From Mycobacterium avium subsp. avium (lineage in GTDB: Bacteria > Actinomycetota > Actinomycetes > Mycobacteriales > Mycobacteriaceae), in assembly GCF_009741445.1 (NCBI RefSeq), contig NZ_CP046507.1:4154001-4218000 (forward strand): 64,000 nt of DNA, given 5' to 3'. Position numbers and translations under genes: made by a program. Shown here one piece after another: positions 62,458-64,000 of the stretch. The notes under the pieces were generated by a model. It ran no database searches. It worked only from the letters and a program-made list of their open reading frames with translations, and was not told where the DNA came from. Positions within the stretch are counted from its first letter, which is position 1, and each line of letters starts with the position of its first letter.

Positions 62458-63354
62458 ATGGCTGAGCAACCGAGTAGCCCGACCAAGACCCGGACACGTT
62501 CGGAGGACATCCAGGCGCACTACGACGTCTCCGACGATTTCTTCGGCCTGTTCCAGGACCCGACCCGGACCTACAGCTGCGCCTACTTCGCGCGCGACGA
62601 CATGAGCCTGGAAGAGGCCCAGTACGCCAAGATCGACCTCAACCTGGACAAGCTGGACCTCAAGCCGGGCATGACGCTGCTGGACATCGGCTGCGGGTGG
62701 GGCACCACCATGAAGCGCGCCGTGGAGCGGTTCGACGTCAACGTGATCGGCCTGACGCTATCCAAGAACCAGCACGCCCGCTGCGAGGAGCTGCTCGCCT
62801 CGCTGGACAGCAACCGCTGCCGCCAGGTGCGGCTGCAGAACTGGGAGGACTTCAACGAGCCGGTCGACCGCATCGTGTCCATCGAGGCGTTCGAGCACTT
62901 CGGCCACGAGAACTACGACGACTTCTTCAAGCGGACCTTCGACATCATGCCCGACGATGGCAGGATGACCGTGCAGAGCAGCGTCAGCTACCACCCCTAC
63001 GACCTGGCCGCCCGCGGCAAGAAGCTGAGCTTCGAGACGGCGCGGTTCATCAAGTTCATCGTCACCGAGATCTTCCCCGGCGGCCGGCTGCCGTCCACCC
63101 AGATGATGGTCGATCACGGCGAGAAGGCGGGATTCGTTGTGCCCGAACCTCTTTCGTTGCGGCCGCACTACATCAAGACGCTGCACATCTGGGGCGACAC
63201 GCTGGAGTCGAACCGGGACAAGGCCATCGAGGTCACCTCCGAAGAGGTGTACAACCGCTACATCAAGTACCTGCGCGGCTGCGAGCACTACTTCACCGAG
63301 GAGATGCTCGACTGCAGCCTGGTGACCTACCTCAAGCCGGGGGCGGCCGCCTGA
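62458..63354 (+). CDS. mmaA4: Hydroxymycolate synthase MmaA4 (Hma)
   Basis: MmaA4 adds methyl and hydroxyl groups to give hydroxymycolate, the precursor of ketomycolates. The 298-residue protein has the SAM loop LDIGCGWGTTMKRA near residue 80. Its MmaA4-specific tracts are SPTKTRTRSEDIQAHYDVSD at the N-terminus, TRTYSCAYFARDDMSL, and PLSLRPHYIKTLHIWGDTLE, ending YLKPGAAA. The product class fits species that make keto- but not methoxy-mycolates. Confidence 0.93.
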   Translation: MAEQPSSPTKTRTRSEDIQAHYDVSDDFFGLFQDPTRTYSCAYFARDDMSLEEAQYAKIDLNLDKLDLKPGMTLLDIGCGWGTTMKRAVERFDVNVIGLTLSKNQHARCEELLASLDSNRCRQVRLQNWEDFNEPVDRIVSIEAFEHFGHENYDDFFKRTFDIMPDDGRMTVQSSVSYHPYDLAARGKKLSFETARFIKFIVTEIFPGGRLPSTQMMVDHGEKAGFVVPEPLSLRPHYIKTLHIWGDTLESNRDKAIEVTSEEVYNRYIKYLRGCEHYFTEEMLDCSLVTYLKPGAAA

Positions 63355-63447
63355 TTTTCGCGGCGGCTATCGGATTAGGGCTGCGCCGTTCGTCGAGTAG
63401 GTAGAGAGTGGAACACACGGTTCCGCTCACCACCTGGAGGTGACGAC
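63355..63447 (+). other. mmaA4 to YCII-gene spacer
   Basis: The 93-base spacer has a small inverted repeat GGAAC-ACACG-GTTCC around 63410-63424 and a strong ribosome-binding site, CTGGAGGTGACG, just before ATG 63448. GGAAC/GTTCC motifs occur in some extracytoplasmic-sigma -35 regions, but a full promoter is not clear. Confidence 0.4.
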
Positions 63448-64000
63448 ATGCAGTACTTCGCGCTGTTGATCAGTAGGGAGCAGGAGCGCAAGCCCGACGA
63501 CGCGGCCGCCGCCATGGCGGCGTGGGAAAGCTTCCACGCCAAGGCCGGTCCGGCGATCAAGGCCGGTGACGCGCTGGCGCCCGCCGCGGCCGCGGCCGTC
63601 ATCACCGGCGGCCCCGACGCGCCGGTGGTGACCGACGGCCCGTTCGCCGAGACCGCGGAGGTGGCCTGCGGCTACTACATTTTCGAGGCCGAAAACCTCG
63701 ACGAGGCGCTGGCGCTGGCGCGCGACGTGCCGGTCGCCGCGTTCGGGGCGGTGGAGCTGTGGCCGGTGGTGCACGCGGTCGAGCCGTCCCGCAGGATCAC
63801 CGGCAACGACTGGCTGGCGCTGCTGCTGGAACCGGCGGAATCCGCCCACACGCCCGGCACGCCGGAGTGGGAGGCGGTGGCCGCCAAGCACGCGGAGCTG
63901 CACGCGGCCGCCGGCGACCACATCATCGGCGGCGCCGCGCTGCACGACAAGTCCACCGCCACCACGGTGCGGGTGCGCGACGGCGAGGTGCTGATCACCG
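63448..64000 (+). CDS. YCII-related (DGPF) domain protein, C-terminally cut by the window edge
   Basis: The product begins MQYFALLISREQERKPDDAA and carries the DGPF motif in VVTDGPFAETAEVACGYYIF near residue 75. It seems to hold two YCII-type halves, with a second repeat beginning NDWLALLLEPAESAHT. Such proteins are small ferredoxin-like dimers, often adjacent to an ECF sigma factor that regulates with them. The right end of the gene lies outside the window, so any neighbouring sigma factor cannot be seen. Confidence 0.8.
   Translation, partial: MQYFALLISREQERKPDDAAAAMAAWESFHAKAGPAIKAGDALAPAAAAAVITGGPDAPVVTDGPFAETAEVACGYYIFEAENLDEALALARDVPVAAFGAVELWPVVHAVEPSRRITGNDWLALLLEPAESAHTPGTPEWEAVAAKHAELHAAAGDHIIGGAALHDKSTATTVRVRDGEVLIT

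Overview
The window is a high-GC mycobacterial chromosome segment. Its gene order matches, in reverse orientation, the M. tuberculosis stretch from about Rv0713 to Rv0642c. That stretch covers the S10 ribosomal protein operon, the mycofactocin cluster, tuf/fusA/rpsG/rpsL, rpoC/rpoB, rplL/rplJ and the mycolic acid methyltransferases. Several differences point to a slow grower outside the tuberculosis complex, most likely the M. avium complex. Only mmaA1 and mmaA4 homologues are present, with no mmaA2/mmaA3 between them. The mmpS5-mmpL5-Rv0678 block is missing next to the DUF3060 genes, lpqP is missing between fadE8 and end, and the toxin-antitoxin islands beside mkl are missing. A PE gene sits beside tuf. 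Species assignment is inference from gene content, not from a search.

Layout. 1-4.5 kb: edge of a 13E12-type (DUF222) gene, two DUF4436 membrane proteins flanking a formylglycine-generating enzyme, and a phosphate-binding lipoprotein (pstS) with a Pho-box-like promoter. 4.5-12.5 kb: arylsulfatase atsA, the substrate of the formylglycine enzyme, then the S10 operon (rpsJ to rpsQ, minus strand). 12.8-13.5 kb: a TetR regulator that seems to need an ATT start. 13.6-21.9 kb: complete mycofactocin locus, mftA-B-C-D-E-F-G on the minus strand, with divergent mftR and a DUF2332 gene. 21.9-27.1 kb: aldo/keto reductase, inositol-monophosphatase-like enzyme, a FAD reductase, a mycofactocin-type SDR and a SHOCT membrane protein. 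27.1-32.5 kb: PE protein, then tuf, fusA, rpsG, rpsL.

32.7-39.3 kb: TetR, two DUF3060 envelope proteins, a fatty-acid degradation group (echA5-like, PaaX-like regulator, echA4-like, fadE8) and endonuclease IV. 39.5-47.3 kb: rpoC and rpoB with a strong terminator, palindromic repeats and a clear promoter. 47.4-50.9 kb: mkl/mceG ATPase, carotenoid oxygenase and a divergent TetR with a candidate operator. 50.9-52.2 kb: rplL-rplJ with an L10 leader and a promoter. 52.2-59.1 kb: DUF1772 protein, ROK sugar kinase, a protein called FabD2 in M. tuberculosis but lacking an acyltransferase motif, GH38 alpha-mannosidase and a DinB-like protein. 59.1-64 kb: UbiB-like kinase, lipG-like hydrolase, mmaA1, mmaA4 and the start of a YCII-domain protein.

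The genes fall into four functional blocks: core translation/transcription operons with long leaders; mycofactocin synthesis plus a likely user enzyme (SDR); sulfatase with its maturation enzyme; and envelope functions (mycolate modification, Mce transport ATPase, PE and DUF3060 proteins). No tRNA, rRNA, CRISPR array, insertion sequence or phage module was seen. The most striking novel-looking items are the ATT-start TetR, the duplicated DUF4436 promoter element, the pstS Pho-box, the PE insertion beside tuf, the hairpin repeats after rpoC, and the duplicated fusA tail.
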